Positions 23,607 to 33,375 of a DNA stretch of 64,000 nt are shown piece after piece. The position numbers were made by a program, and so were the translations under genes. This DNA comes from Palaemon carinicauda. Its lineage: Eukaryota > Arthropoda > Malacostraca > Decapoda > Palaemonidae. Under the pieces are notes generated by a model that was given only the letters and a program-made list of their open reading frames with translations, was not told the DNA's origin and searched no databases. Where the stretch lies: the NCBI RefSeq assembly GCF_036898095.1, contig NC_090751.1:82142930-82206929 (forward strand), given 5' to 3'. The first letter of the stretch is position 1. Each line of letters begins with the position of its first letter.

Positions 23607-23827
23607 CTTGGAGAACATCCCTTATTTCTGGATGATGGACGGTAAGATTTGTCAAACCTTGTAGGCATCCTCTCAGGTGGGTGATACTTAGATCACGTAC
23701 CCAAGTGAGTCTTGATAATTTGAGTTCCGTTATGAGCCGTTCCCTCAGCTTGACAATGTCTTCTCGAATCGGTTCGCTAGCAGCCAGTCTTCTTTCAGCC
23801 TCCCCCATATTCTTGATAAGCCAAGAA
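23607..23827 (-). CDS. TCAIM: TCAIM homologue, internal exon (third in this window)
   Basis: A 221-base exon. Acceptor AG at 23829-23828, donor GTATGG from 23606. One base completes a tyrosine codon from the previous exon (TA+T), 73 codons follow, and one base is carried forward. The reading starts SWLIKNMGEAERRL, has a charged amphipathic helix (DIVKLRERLITELKLSRLTW) and ends near VHHPEIRDVLQ. Order and spacing fit the vertebrate TCAIM region with a conserved leucine-rich helix followed by tryptophan and a Leu/His-rich helix. The exon is only 118 bp from the 3' end of DIRS 3. The phase agreement on both sides makes a spurious frame unlikely. Confidence 0.8.
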
Positions 23828-23944
23828 CTTTTAAAGGGAGAACTTTCATTAGCCATAAGAAAATACAAATAATAAACAGTAAATATCATATCAGCTTCAT
23901 GCACAGATTCATATGGCTAATACATCCTGAAGTCAAATATGATA

Positions 23945-24240
23945 CAGTATTTTCATAATAAAATAAATTTTTTAACATACGTCACGGCAGAAATTTCAAA
24001 ACTCGCGGCAATCGCTGATTGGGTAGCCAGGTGTATCACCAGTGCGCCCTCTACCCAGGTACCTGGAACCATTCCAGTCATTCCTCAGATCTTCCATGCC
24101 CTTAGGTCTCTAGAGGGGAGGAGGGTGGGAATTAAATCATATATAACTACCAGATAAGTATGTTAAAAAATTTATTCTATTATTAAAATATAATTTTCAA
24201 ACATTTGACTTACCTGGTAGTTATATATATATAGCTGATT
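23945..24240 (-). repeat. DIRS 3 3' terminal repeat and internal complementary region
   Basis: 23975-24130 is the inverted copy of about 30490-30635. The terminal bases 23945-23980 (ATAAAATAAATTTTTTAACATA) recur inverted at about 24158-24185. They are joined there to TTGACTTACCTGGTAGTTATA (24206-24226), the inverted 5' tip found at 30643-30665. This again gives an ICR made of both ends. Confidence 0.8.
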
Positions 24241-24676
24241 GACACCTTTGGTGGAGGGTCAGAGACAGCCAACATTGTTGGAATTTACTTAAGAGTTAAT
24301 AAACAAGCTTAAGGGTTCGTACCTGATAAGGAAGCTGATTTCAATGAATTCCTGCCTCATTATGTACGCTTTCCTTACGAGATCCAGCGATCCACCCAGG
24401 GGGCAGAGGACCTCTAGGAGCTGTCAAACCGGTGTAAAAACCTCTATGTGACAGGACCTCCTCCAATACCCTTGTTCCGGGCGCTCTCAAGGAACAGACT
24501 GACCACCTGACTAAAATCAATGATTGTGGAAGACTGTCGTCCAATCTCCACGAACAACCATAAAAATACAATAGTTCCAAGAGAAGAAAAGGGTATTAGG
24601 TTACGGGAATGTAGTGGTAGATTCTTCCCCCACTACTGCACTCGCTGCTACAAATGGTCCCAGAATGTAGCAGTCC

Positions 24677-25771
24677 TCATAAAAGAGTCTGGACACGTTT
24701 CAAATAATATGAGGCGAACACAGATTTACTCCTCCAGAATGTTGTGTCCATAATGCTTTGTAAAGACTTATTCTGCTTGAAGGCTACAGAAGTTGCCACA
24801 GCTCTAACTTCATGTGCCTTGACCTTCAAAAGCTTAAGGTCTGCCTCACTACAATGTGAATGAGCCTCCCTTATTAAGAGCCTGATGAAGAAGGATAGTG
24901 CATTCTTCGACATATGTAACGAAGGCTTCTTGACCGAGCACCAAAGTGCTTCTGACTTGCCCCATAACTCTTTCGTTCTTTCCAGGTAGAACTTCAGGGC
25001 TCTTACTGGACATAGGACCTTCTCCAATTCCTCTCCAACCACATCCGAAAGGTTCGGAATCTCAAAAACCTTGGGCCAGGGTTAAGAAGGGCATTCGTTT
25101 TTAGCAAGAAAACCTAGCTGTAAGGAGCAGATAGCCTTGTTATTTCTAAAGCTTACGTTCTTGTTGAAAGCATGAATCTCACTGACCATTTTAGCTGTCG
25201 CCAGACTGACCAAAAAGAGTGTCTTCATGGTGAGGTCCTTAAACAAAGCTGAGTGCAAGGGCTCAAACCTGTCACTCATTAGGAACTTCAGGACTATATC
25301 CAGATTCCAGGCTGGCGATTCCTGATATCGTTCCTTAGTTGTTTCAAAGGATTTGAGAAGATCCTGGAGGTCTTTATTATCAGAAAGGTCGTAATTCCTA
25401 TGCCTGAAGACGGCCGCTAACAGGCTCCTGTATCCCTTGATGGTTGAAGCTGAAAACCTACGTTTCCTTCTAAGGAATAACAGGAAGTCAGCAATCTGAG
25501 TCATAGAGGTACTGGAAGAGGAAAACAGAGTTGACTCTGCACCATTCTCTAAAAACCTCCCACTTGGATTGGTAAACCTAGATGGTAGAAGACCTCCTTG
25601 CTCTTGCAATTGCCCTAGCTGCCTCCTTCGAAAAACCTCTAGCTCTTGTGAGTTTTTCGATAGTCTGAAGGCAGTTAGATGTAGAGCTTGGAGGTTATGA
25701 TGGTACCTTTCCAAGTGGGGTTGTTTGAGTAGATCTACTCTTAATGGGAGGCTTCTCGGGGTGTCCACCAT
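24677..25771 (-). pseudogene. DIRS 3 tyrosine recombinase, catalytic arginine lost
   Basis: The N-terminal half (25771-25082) has QIADFLLFLRRKRRFSAST and GYRSLLAAVFRHRNYDL; the catalytic half (25042-24677) has AHEVRAVATS (box II, H-x-x-R) and SVFASYYLKRV (nucleophile tyrosine). The box I position reads AKMVSEIHAF, where copies 1 and 4 have AKRVSEIH and AKRVGELH: the catalytic arginine is methionine. A stop at 25082-25084 (TAA) separates the two halves in the same region. Both the missing arginine and the stop argue against activity. The protein would have joined the circular cDNA to the chromosome. It follows the RNase H/DAM frame, with the linker frame 25771-25700 overlapping the upstream frame's end. 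Confidence 0.85.
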
Positions 25772-25807
25772 CCATTCTAGTACCTTTGTGAACCACTCTC
25801 TTGTGGG

Positions 25808-27989
25808 CTAAAAGGGGGCCACTAGAGTCAATCTGGTTCCCTCGTGTGACACGAATTTTTGCATTACTTTGCGCACAATCTTGAACGGAGGGAATGCGTA
25901 CACGTCCAGGTGGGACCAGTCTAAAAGTAAAGTGTCGATGTGGACTGCTTCTAGATCTGGCACTGGGCAGCAGTTTGTCTCCAATCTCTTTGTCTTCGAG
26001 GTTGCGAACAAGTCTACACAAGGACGACCCCAAATCCGCCAAAGGTTCTTGCAGACCTCCTGATGAAGTGTCCATTCTGTGGACAAAACTTGACCTCTCC
26101 TGCTGAGACTGTCTGATATCACGTTCCTTTCCCCTTGAATAAACCTTGTTACAAGGGTTACATTCTTCTCTTTTTCCCAGTAGAGATGTTCTCTCGCAGT
26201 CTCGTAAAGGGACCTCGAGTGGGTTCCACCTTGTTTGGCTATGTAGGCCAACGCTGTGGTATTGTCGGCGTTGACCTGCACCACTCTGTTCAGGATTGAC
26301 CCTTCGAGGCCTTTGAGGGCCAACAGGACTGCCAACAGCTCCTTCTGGTTTATGTGGAGGATCTCCTGAACTTTTGCCCAGGAACCCGAGATCTCCAACT
26401 TTCCCAGAGTTGCTCTCCACCCCGAGTCCGAGGCGTCGGAACACAAAACAAGGTCTAGGTTCCTCTGTTCCAGGGAGAGACTTCCTTGAAGTCTGACTGG
26501 GTCGTTCCACCACTGAAGGCAACCTTTTACGATTCTGTAATGGGGATACATTTTGTCTCCAGCTCCTTTCCCTTGTCCCAATGTCGATTGAGGTGGAACT
26601 GAAGAGGACAAAGATTCAGTATTCCCAGGGAGACAAACTGCTCCAACGAGGAGAGGGTTCCCAGCAGACTCATCAGCTCTCTCACAGAACACTTCGGTTT
26701 CTCTAGAAAGCAATGAAGCTTCAACAGGGCTTGCTCCGTCCTTGAGGCAGACGGAAAAGCCCCAAAAACTCGACTCCGAATCTCCATCCCAAAATAAAGG
26801 ATCTCTTGTGATGGTGTCAGTTGAGACTTGTCTCTGTTAATCAGAAGACCCAGTTCTTCTGATAACCTCAACGTCATCTGCAGATCCTCCAGGCAGCGTT
26901 TGTAGGAATGAGCTCTGAGTAGGAAAATGCTCCAGACTGCTCCAAAGGCTGCAACCTGAAGCCTGAAGCGTCATGACACGATGCTGTTCGACAGAGGCAA
27001 TCTTTCTCCTCAGAGGTCTGGATGTGAGACGCCAGCCCCGTATGGGCGCTGCGTCATCCGATGAGTACAAAAACACTTTCACCTCGCCTTTCCCGTGGTG
27101 AGGGCAAGCGTCCTGTGAAGCGTCAAAAGGTACGCTCGAGGGGACGACTGCTCGGGCGCTAACGCCTCTCGTTTCCTTTCATCATTCGACATTCCTTCTC
27201 CCAGGAGTTGGGGAGCTTGGAAGAGGTCTATGGCTAGGAGAAAGACAGGTCCAAGCAGACGCACCCTCTATTTGAGGGGCGGTGCTTAGGCCAAAACAGA
27301 GCCCAAAACTGGAAAACTTCCTCCTTGTACACGAACCTCAGGTATTGCTTGAAGTTCGGATGGATGGGGATGTGGAAGTACGCATCCTGGAGGTTTAGAG
27401 AGACCATCCAATCGTCCTTTCTTACTGCTGCTAGGACTGATTTCGATGTCTCCATGGAGAACTTTGTCTTCTGAACTAAGGCGTTGAGAGCACTTACATC
27501 CAGGACTGGTCTCCATCCCCCCGAGTTCTTGGGAACCAGGAATAAGCAGTTGTAAAAACCTGGTGACCGGAAATCTTGCACCCTCTCTATTGCCTCCTCC
27601 TCCAATAAGAGAGACATTTGATGTTGCATAGCCTGTACCTTTGACTCCTCTCTGTATCTGGCAGAGAGATCTATCGGAGTTACTACTAAAGGAGGTTTCC
27701 CTAGAAAAGAAATTTTGTATCCCTCCTTTAGTAGCTGTACCGACCAAAGATCTGCTCCTCTCCTCTCCCAAGCTTGCCAGAAGTTGTTTAGTCTAGCTCC
27801 TACTGCTGTGTGAAGGCGAGTGCAGTCAAACTCTGCTTCGCCCTGGTTTCGATCCTCTTCTCTTTGCTCTCCTTCCCTCGGGTCTGGTACTACCCCTGCT
27901 GAAAGTTTTCCCTCAAAAGGGCTGCGAAAACTGAGGGAATGGAGCTTCTTCCTTAGGTTTGCGGCTTGAGAAGGAAGTAGGCAGGACAT
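25808..27989 (-). pseudogene. DIRS 3 reverse transcriptase, RNase H and DAM-like block
   Basis: Read 27989 to 25808. RT fingers and palm begin in the frame 27989-27234 (SPGFYNCLFLVPKNSGGW, then SLNLQDAYFHIPI). At FQFWALFWP the frame is lost into about 280 bp of inserted gag-derived sequence (27010-27290). RT resumes near 26950 with RAHSYKRCLEDLQMTLRL and GLLINRDKSQL. The YLDD active site expected just before RAHSY is not readable. RNase H is intact as frame 26713-25808: CSDASDSGWRAT, INQKELLAVLLAL, NADNTTALAYI, ISDSLSR. The DAM-like block follows (VDLFATSK, DVYAFPPFKIV). Polymerase function is lost, while RNase H looks well preserved. Confidence 0.85.
27010..27290 (-). repeat. gag 5' segment duplicated into RT of DIRS 3
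   Basis: This stretch resembles 29540-29820 in the same orientation, sharing for example GAGGGGACGACTGCTCGGG, ACGCCTCTCG and ACATTCCTTCTCCCAGG. The encoded peptides match too (DLFQAPQLLGEGMS here, DLFQAPQSLGEGMS there). It splits the RT palm. By eye the two differ at roughly a quarter of positions, so the donor was probably another DIRS copy and not this one. Confidence 0.75.
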
Positions 27990-29073
27990 TCCTTGCTATT
28001 TTAGACACCAAATCCTGTGTGGCCTTTTGGGCTAAAGCAGAAGAGACCTCTCTGACCAACTCTTGAGGAAAAAGGGAGGAAGAACGAGGTGCATACAGCA
28101 ATTCCGACTTTTGTATGGTTGTAGCCCCATTGGACAAAAAAAGAGCACATTTGGGCTCTTTTCTTAAGAACACCCGCCGAAAAAAGGGCCGCCAACTCAT
28201 TGGATCCGTCTCTAAGGGCTTTGTGCCAACAGCATCTGGTGTTACCAGGCAGTCACCCATCCAAGTACTGACCAGACCCAACGTTGCTTAACTTCGCTGA
28301 TCGGACGAGAAACGGTGTTTTCAACGTGGTATGGCTGTTGACTCCATGCGAGACATAATGTGGATGAGGCTTTCAGTGTCCACATCCTTCAAAACATAAA
28401 CCTTTTTTCCCAAGGCTCCCAGAATCCAGTCAAGGAAATCGAACACCTCGAAAGCTCTGAAGACACCTTTGAGAAGATGATCAAGCTCCGACATTGACCA
28501 GAGCACTTTGGTTCTTCTCATTGCTGTCCAACGAGGGGCATCCACCAGACTCGAAAAGTTTCCTTGGGCAGAGGCAGGAACTCCCAAGCCAAGAACTTCT
28601 CCAGACTCATACCAAATGCTAGATATGGAAGCCAATCTGGTCAGGGGAAAAGAGAAAACAGTCTTTCCCAGGTCCTTCTTGGATTGCATCCAGTCCCCCA
28701 TCATTCTCAAGGCTCTCTTAGATGAGCGAGACAACACCACCTTTGTGAACAGAGACTCCTTCGACGTCTTCCCTAGCGTAAACTCTGAAGGCGGGGAACG
28801 AGGAGCAACAGGAACAAAATAATTAGGAAACACTTCGGTAAAAACTCTCATAAGTTTCTTTAACTCCACCGAAGGATAAAGGGTCTTAGGATCTTCTCCT
28901 TCCAAGATTTTCTCTAAATGATCACTAGGGGAAAGGTGACCGTCGATACCTTCTTCCGACAGGTCTCTAATCGAGGTAGAGACGTTCTGTTTCCTAGAAG
29001 TCCACTCCTTAAAATCCTGACTTCCAGCATCAAGGAGTCCAATATCATGACGGCTGGCGTCACGTTCTTCCAA
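27985..29073 (-). pseudogene. DIRS 3 gag core, interrupted by 5S rRNA sequence
   Basis: Frame 29073-28343 is the first half of gag (SPPSEFTLGKTSKESLFTK, then SMSELDHLLKGVFRAFEVF, ending HIMSRME). A full 5S rRNA sequence intervenes (28342-28225). Gag resumes with ALRDGSNELAALFSAGVLKKRAQ. A frameshift at an A7 run near 28136-28142 moves the frame to LSNGATTIQKSELLYAPRSSS and ALAQKATQDLVSK, which continues to the end of gag. Equivalent motifs in DIRS 4 read SGTRTIEFLAHQVSNLW and ILGKSLFEPKDV. I infer a structural, RNA-packaging role from position only. Without the 5S sequence and the frameshift the frame would be largely open. Confidence 0.75.
28225..28342 (-). rRNA. 5S rRNA sequence, full length, embedded in DIRS 3 gag
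   Basis: 118 bases on the minus strand run from GTCAACAGCCATACCACG at the 5' end to CACCAGATGCTGTTGGC at the 3' end, with the internal control region AGCAACGTTGGGTCTGGTC and TACTTGGATGGGTGAC between. It begins and ends where mature 5S rRNA does. Compared with the copy at 58308-58425 it differs at about five positions, among them CTGGTAACACC for CTGGGAACACC, so this is the more altered copy. There is no T-run terminator directly after it and DIRS gag continues at both sides, so I read it as an inserted copy of the RNA and not as a working gene from a 5S cluster. Confidence 0.93.
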
Positions 29074-29340
29074 TGCTTGACGCTTGGAACTATGACGTTC
29101 GCGATCTTGACGCTCAGAACTATGACGTTCACGATCTCGACTCTCGGTTTCATGACTTCCGAGGCTCTTACACTCAGCGTCCCGACATCCAACTCCTTGA
29201 CGCTCGGCGTCATATGTACCAGTCTCTAGACGCTAAGCATGATGTTCCTCCTCACGATGCTCGACGTCATGGCTACCAGGTTCCCGACGCTTGGTAAGCT
29301 GTTCCTCTACTCGACGCTCAGCGTCAAACATCATGTCTAA
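29036..29340 (-). repeat. 30-bp minisatellite in DIRS 3 gag linker
   Basis: About ten degenerate copies of a 30-base unit (plus-strand start GACGCTCAGAACTATGACGT). The 10-residue period is visible on the plus strand as DAQNYDVHDL-type repeats, but the true gag frame is on the minus strand. Further GACGCTYGGCGT-like pieces continue at irregular spacing to about 29510. Confidence 0.85.
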
Positions 29341-29506
29341 CTCTTACAGCAGCGTTAGTAGCTTGACGTCCAAGGCTCTGACGTTCGGCGTTACATGTCA
29401 TGACTTCCAACTACTCGACGCTTGGCGTGATGTAGTCCAACTCCTTGACGCTCGGCGTCCTTTCTGACGCTTGGCATCTTGGTGTTTAGAATCTAGACGC
29501 TCGGCG

Positions 29507-29826
29507 TCATGACGAGCAACTCTCTTCTTGTCTAGCAGGAAGGGAAATACGTAAGACGCCAGCCCTGTCTAGAGCTGCGTCATCCGACGGCGAAGATAAC
29601 ACTTTTACCTTGCCTTTCCCATGGCGAGGGTGAGCGTCCTGGGAAGCGTAAACAGGTACGATTGAGGGGACGACTGCTCGGGGCCTAACGCCTCTCGCCT
29701 CTCTTCGCCTGTCGACATTCCTTCTCCCAGGGATTGGGGAGCTTGGAAGAGGTCCAGGGCTAGGAGAACGACAGGTCCGAGCAGCCGCACCCTCCACTGC
29801 ACTGATTTTAGCCCTGAAACTTGCAC
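29507..29826 (-). pseudogene. DIRS 3 gag N-terminal segment
   Basis: The first readable part of gag after the leader. It contains LALDLFQAPQSLGEGMS and a Ser/Asp-rich stretch (VLSSPSDDAALD). It precedes the minisatellite linker and the gag core. Just upstream, CAAGTTTCAG at about 29815-29824 (minus strand) is a fair splice acceptor. The segment is the apparent source type of the duplication at 27010-27290. No enzymatic motif is present. Confidence 0.6.
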
Positions 29827-30677
29827 TTTTTAACTTTCACATCAGACCATAATAGACCTGCCCGCTGCGAGAGATTCTACTCTTTCGCCAAGGGCTTGAA
29901 TGAGAATCCAATAGGCTATACGATTAATATTAGTATTCCCAAAATCAAAAAAATAAATAACGATACAAAGTAATTTGTGGGACTGTATAGATCATCTTGA
30001 GTGCTACATAGCGTAAAATTAACTGTACGCTAGTTTAATCTCTGATGATAGATCGATGATTATCTAAAGAAAGCATACTAATAGGACAAATATTTTCATA
30101 AAAATAATATATTCCTTTTACATTATAAAAATTATATACTTTTGCTTTGTAAGTTAATAATTTTCTTTTCATTCCTTGCAACAAAAAGAATGAATTTTGC
30201 AAGTCATTCTTCATAAGTTTACGTCACATGATTTGTGACGTCATAGTGCTGGCGGAATGATTTTCTTCCACCATCATGTCTTTAAGAGTTGGTTCGTTAG
30301 ATTTTACAGTAGGGGAAAAACTCCTGATCCTATCCCTTTCAAGCTTACGAACATAGCGATCCTAACCAACCACTCACTCTCAGGCAAAATAAAACAAAAC
30401 CAAAATGAGCGAAAGCCAAAGCCAACGTGTACTTCACCAAATTAACTGCAAAAAACACAGGCCAAAGCGAGCGAAATTCCAAAGATGTCACCAGTGAGGC
30501 GGCAGGGAAGATCTGAGGAATGACTGGAATGGTGCCAGGTACCTGGGTAGAGGGCACACTGGTGGTACACCTGGCTACCCAATCGGTGATTGCCGCGAGT
30601 TTTGAAATTTCTGCCGTGACGTCAGGGACTAAGCTATACAGTATATATAACTACCAGGTAAGTCAATGTTTAAAAAC
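29827..30677 (-). other. DIRS 3 leader and 5' inverted terminal repeat
   Basis: The terminal repeat occupies about 30486-30677 and is the inverted match of 23975-24165, with the tip ACTACCAGGTAAGTCAATG at 30649-30667. The rest (29827-30485) is an AT-rich leader without a coding frame. Confidence 0.75.
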
Positions 30678-30782
30678 TGTGATTGTAAAAGAAAAAAAAA
30701 ACATCTACAATATAAGTACAATACTGTACATTGCTTGTTCTCAAAAAAAATTATTTTACAACCTTCAAAAGTGTAACCTTAC

Positions 30783-30993
30783 TATAGATTTTCTTTCTTA
30801 GTTTTAACGTAAAGTTCATCTTCAGGATTCAGAGTACCAGTAGCTGCGTAAAATGACGGATGCCAGTCAATCTTGCGATCGGGTTCCTTTCGCCTCTCAG
30901 GTAAGTTATCGACGTAGTTAGTTGGTAAATCAAATTCACTAAGAATACCATGCACAGTTGCTCTTGGTGAGGGACTGTTCAGCTGAAGAGCCA
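30783..30993 (-). CDS. TCAIM: TCAIM homologue, internal exon (second in this window)
   Basis: A 211-base exon. Acceptor AG at 30995-30994 (ACTCAG), donor GTAAGG from 30782. Two bases complete a valine codon started by the G at the end of the upstream exon, then 69 codons, then TA carried into the next exon, where T completes tyrosine. The reading includes ATVHGILSEFDLPTNYVDN and RKIDWHPSFYAATGTLNPED. The latter matches the conserved vertebrate TCAIM block with an invariant Lys/Ile-x-Trp and Tyr-x-x-Thr-Gly followed by an acidic stretch. The upstream intron is about 24.3 kb, the downstream one about 6.95 kb. The DIRS 3 5' end lies only about 105 bp downstream. Confidence 0.85.
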
Positions 30994-31392
30994 CTGAGTA
31001 TAGACTTCCTAATTATGGTTAAAAAAGAATAAGGAAAATTTTAAATCTTTAATTGTGGCAGCATAATATATAGAGATAATAAAAAAATTATATACTCTAT
31101 TAAAAAAGTATTATGAAAAACATTAGCAAATACTGTACTTGATAATTCTATTCATACAAAACTATAAATATATTATAGAACCTGAATTCATATAGTAAGT
31201 TATCCTTGCAGTCCTCAACCTACACTTTAATTCAAAGTAAGCAGCCATCTTCAGCCACATAAACAACTTGCGGGGAGAAAAATAATGTCTCCTAGAAGTT
31301 CCCTTTGGACCAATGGAACGAAATCAATAGAAAGTATGAGCTAAAGCTCCGAAGAGCTGTCATGAAAACCATGGGTACCAGTGTTTTAAAGC
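30994..31392. other. TCAIM intron, no feature seen
   Basis: AT-rich intronic DNA between the exon acceptor and SINE copy 2. Nothing recognisable. Confidence 0.4.
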
Positions 31393-31722
31393 TTTTTTTT
31401 TTTTTTTTTTCTAAAGGTTGCTCATGAATGGCAGAGGCAAGGGACAGTGACATTGCCCTAGCAAGGAGGACAATGCCCTACAGACTGACCATATATTATA
31501 TGATCAGCGCCAAAGCTTCCTCTCTACCCAAGCTAGGACCAGAGAAGACCAGGCAGTGGCTGCTGATGAATCAGCAGATAGACCTATAGGCTCCCCAAAA
31601 CCCCCCCAACCTTAGCCCACAAGAATGGTAAGGTTGCAGACACTAATAGCAATAGCGAGTCTGAGAGGGACTCGAACCCCCGTCTGGCAAACACCAGACA
31701 GAGACATTACCAATCAGGCCAC
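31393..31722 (-). mobile_element. tRNA-derived SINE, copy 2, with poly(A) tail
   Basis: On the minus strand the element begins at 31722 with GTGGCCTGATTGGTAATGTC (A-box region). It has the B-box GGGGTTCGAGTCCC near 31668-31681 and ends in an 18-base poly(A) (poly-T on the plus strand, 31393-31410). It matches copy 1 (22073-22386) along its length. The tRNA head and poly(A) tail define the class; the LINE partner is unknown. Confidence 0.9.
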
Positions 31723-33049
31723 AAAAACCGTCAAAAGGTGTGGTGCCATGCAGAGCATTAACACCAGAAAAAGTGAAGGCATGTGAAAAGGGAGACAATC
31801 GATGTGAGGAAGAAATGGCTTGAATTTCTAAACTGAACAATCTAGAAAGGGAGTCCTCTTACAATGAGGTGGAAAGGATGCTAAATCCTCAGTAAGTTAA
31901 TCCAGAAGTTTATGCAGAATTAGCTCCATAAGTTTGTTTAATGTGCCAAAAAATTTGTTTTCAGCTGACGGGGAATATAAAATTTTGAGGGACATTAGGT
32001 ACTGTTGACAATTTAGATAAGAGTGAGGTTTCAGTCAATAGATACACCTTGTCATCAGTCACTATAGTGCATTAAGTGTCTATAAGATGGCTACTGAGAC
32101 ATGAGGCCAATCCTTACATATCTCACACATAAACTAAGACAATCAAACCTGACTCTTAGACACTGCAAAAGAGAGATCCTTCCTTCTGAATGCTAGACAT
32201 GAAGTTCCAACATTATGTAACATGGACACCAATTCATCTATGTGAGGCATATAGTTACATTATTCAATGGGGAAAACAAATCCATTTAATTAGGATTATT
32301 GCAAAGTGCATGATGAAATATCCATTAGATGGTTAACAAGCTATTCAGGTAATGATGGTTGTCAATGAGGGGAATCCACCTGCCTAACTGAGTCAAGTTT
32401 CTTTTAACCTTTGCCCTCAAGACTGAGAGGGGTGATTGGGTGATTGAGGGGTAAAATTTATTAAAATGACAAATTTGAAATAACATATTTTTCCCAACAA
32501 TACAAACCTGTAGTTCTTTACATATGATAAGATAACAGCACAACCTGGCATACAGCTATAAAACTTTCAACGAGATGTCAACAACCAGCAGGTAGAAACA
32601 CCGGGCCCCCGCTCACTAACACCTTTACTTTGATCACAGACATGTCATTCCTAGGGGGTTAGGTCATGGCAGGTAAAGTACGTGTAAGGAACGACATTAC
32701 AGGTTTGTATTGTGTTATAATATTGTTTTGTCCTTTTGCTCTTTCATACCTCATGCTAAACAGTTTGTCTGGTGATCTGATCATACATTGTTTACTTACC
32801 TGATGGAGGGACAGTCAGACCTTCATACCAAGTAATTTCCTTCACTTTTACATTCCCTTTGGTTTATTTTTTTTTTTTTGTATCTATTTGGTTTAATTAG
32901 ATTTACTTTGGGGATATTATATAGTTGGATTTAAGTTTATAACATTGCCATTGCTAATTATACTCATGGTTGTTCCAGGGAATAATCTACTGAAGTTTAA
33001 GTTGAATAAAGCTTTGGTAGCAGTAGCAGAGTGCTTTAATGCAAAAATA
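31723..33049. other. TCAIM intron with a terminus-like repeat
   Basis: AT-rich intron. The piece 32455-32715 starts GACAAATTTGAAATAACATA, contains TATTTTTCCCAACAATACAAACC and CTTTCAACGAGATG, and ends with an inverted ACAGGTTTGTATTG. This is the same plan as the 3' terminal repeat of DIRS 4 and 6, so I take it as a decayed solo terminus of a related family. The rest shows nothing I can name. Confidence 0.45.
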
Positions 33050-33375
33050 TGACAAATTCGGAGATAATTTGTATTTTTCCTAACCATACAAACCTTAGCT
33101 ATTAACATGGGGTATTACTTTCGGCGCAGCTGAAATGACGAGCCATTAGATTTTCAACGAGGGTTTACTACCCCACCGCTAGTTAGCGAGGGGGTAGGGG
33201 AGGGGTAGCTAGGTACCCCTCCCCCCCTCACACACCAGTGGACTGATTCACTTCGCTTAGAGGTAGGACTTCACGTGTAAATAGCTAAGGTTTGTATGGT
33301 TAAGAAAAATACAAATTATCTCCAAATTTGTCATTTGTTCCGTAACCGAAATACAAACCACGCTATTTACATGGG
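33050..33375 (-). repeat. DIRS 4 3' terminal repeat and internal complementary region
   Basis: 33105-33262 is the inverted match of about 47463-47590 (CGGCG.AGCTGAAATGACG, AGATTTT.AACGAGGGTTTA). The extreme end (33050-33104, TGACAAATTCGGAGATAATT) recurs inverted at 33280-33333 and is joined there to TTTGTTCCGTAACCGAAATA (33334-33353), the inverted 5' tip of 47600-47619. The ICR thus spells both ends fused. Confidence 0.9.

Larger units (their letters stand above)
23945..30677 (-). mobile_element. DIRS-like retrotransposon copy 3, both ends present
   Basis: A 6.7-kb element coding on the minus strand, inserted in the TCAIM intron between the exons at 30783-30993 and 23607-23827. Order: 5' terminal repeat (30677-30486), leader, gag (29826-27985, with a 5S rRNA insertion and a minisatellite), RT, RNase H and DAM-like block (27989-25808), tyrosine recombinase (25771-24677), internal complementary region (about 24140-24240), 3' terminal repeat (24165-23945). 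The repeats share a long inverted segment including CTACCCAGGTACCTGG. Lesions include loss of the catalytic arginine of the recombinase, loss of the RT active-site motif, a gag duplication inside RT and the 5S insertion. Copy 1 is its closest relative at protein level. Confidence 0.9.

Noticed and set aside
23404..23904. One continuous 166-codon protein on the minus strand
   Set aside because: Only 23607-23827 has exon character; the ends are AT-rich intron sequence read in frame past good splice sites.
28225..28342. Functional 5S rRNA gene
   Set aside because: It lies inside DIRS coding sequence, lacks a terminator directly downstream and has substitutions against the second copy; I keep it as an inserted 5S sequence.
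33050..33350. Independent 300-bp fold-back transposon at the DIRS 4 left end
   Set aside because: The same unit in the same relation to DIRS 6, and the match to the fused ends, are fully explained by the DIRS terminal repeat plus internal complementary region.
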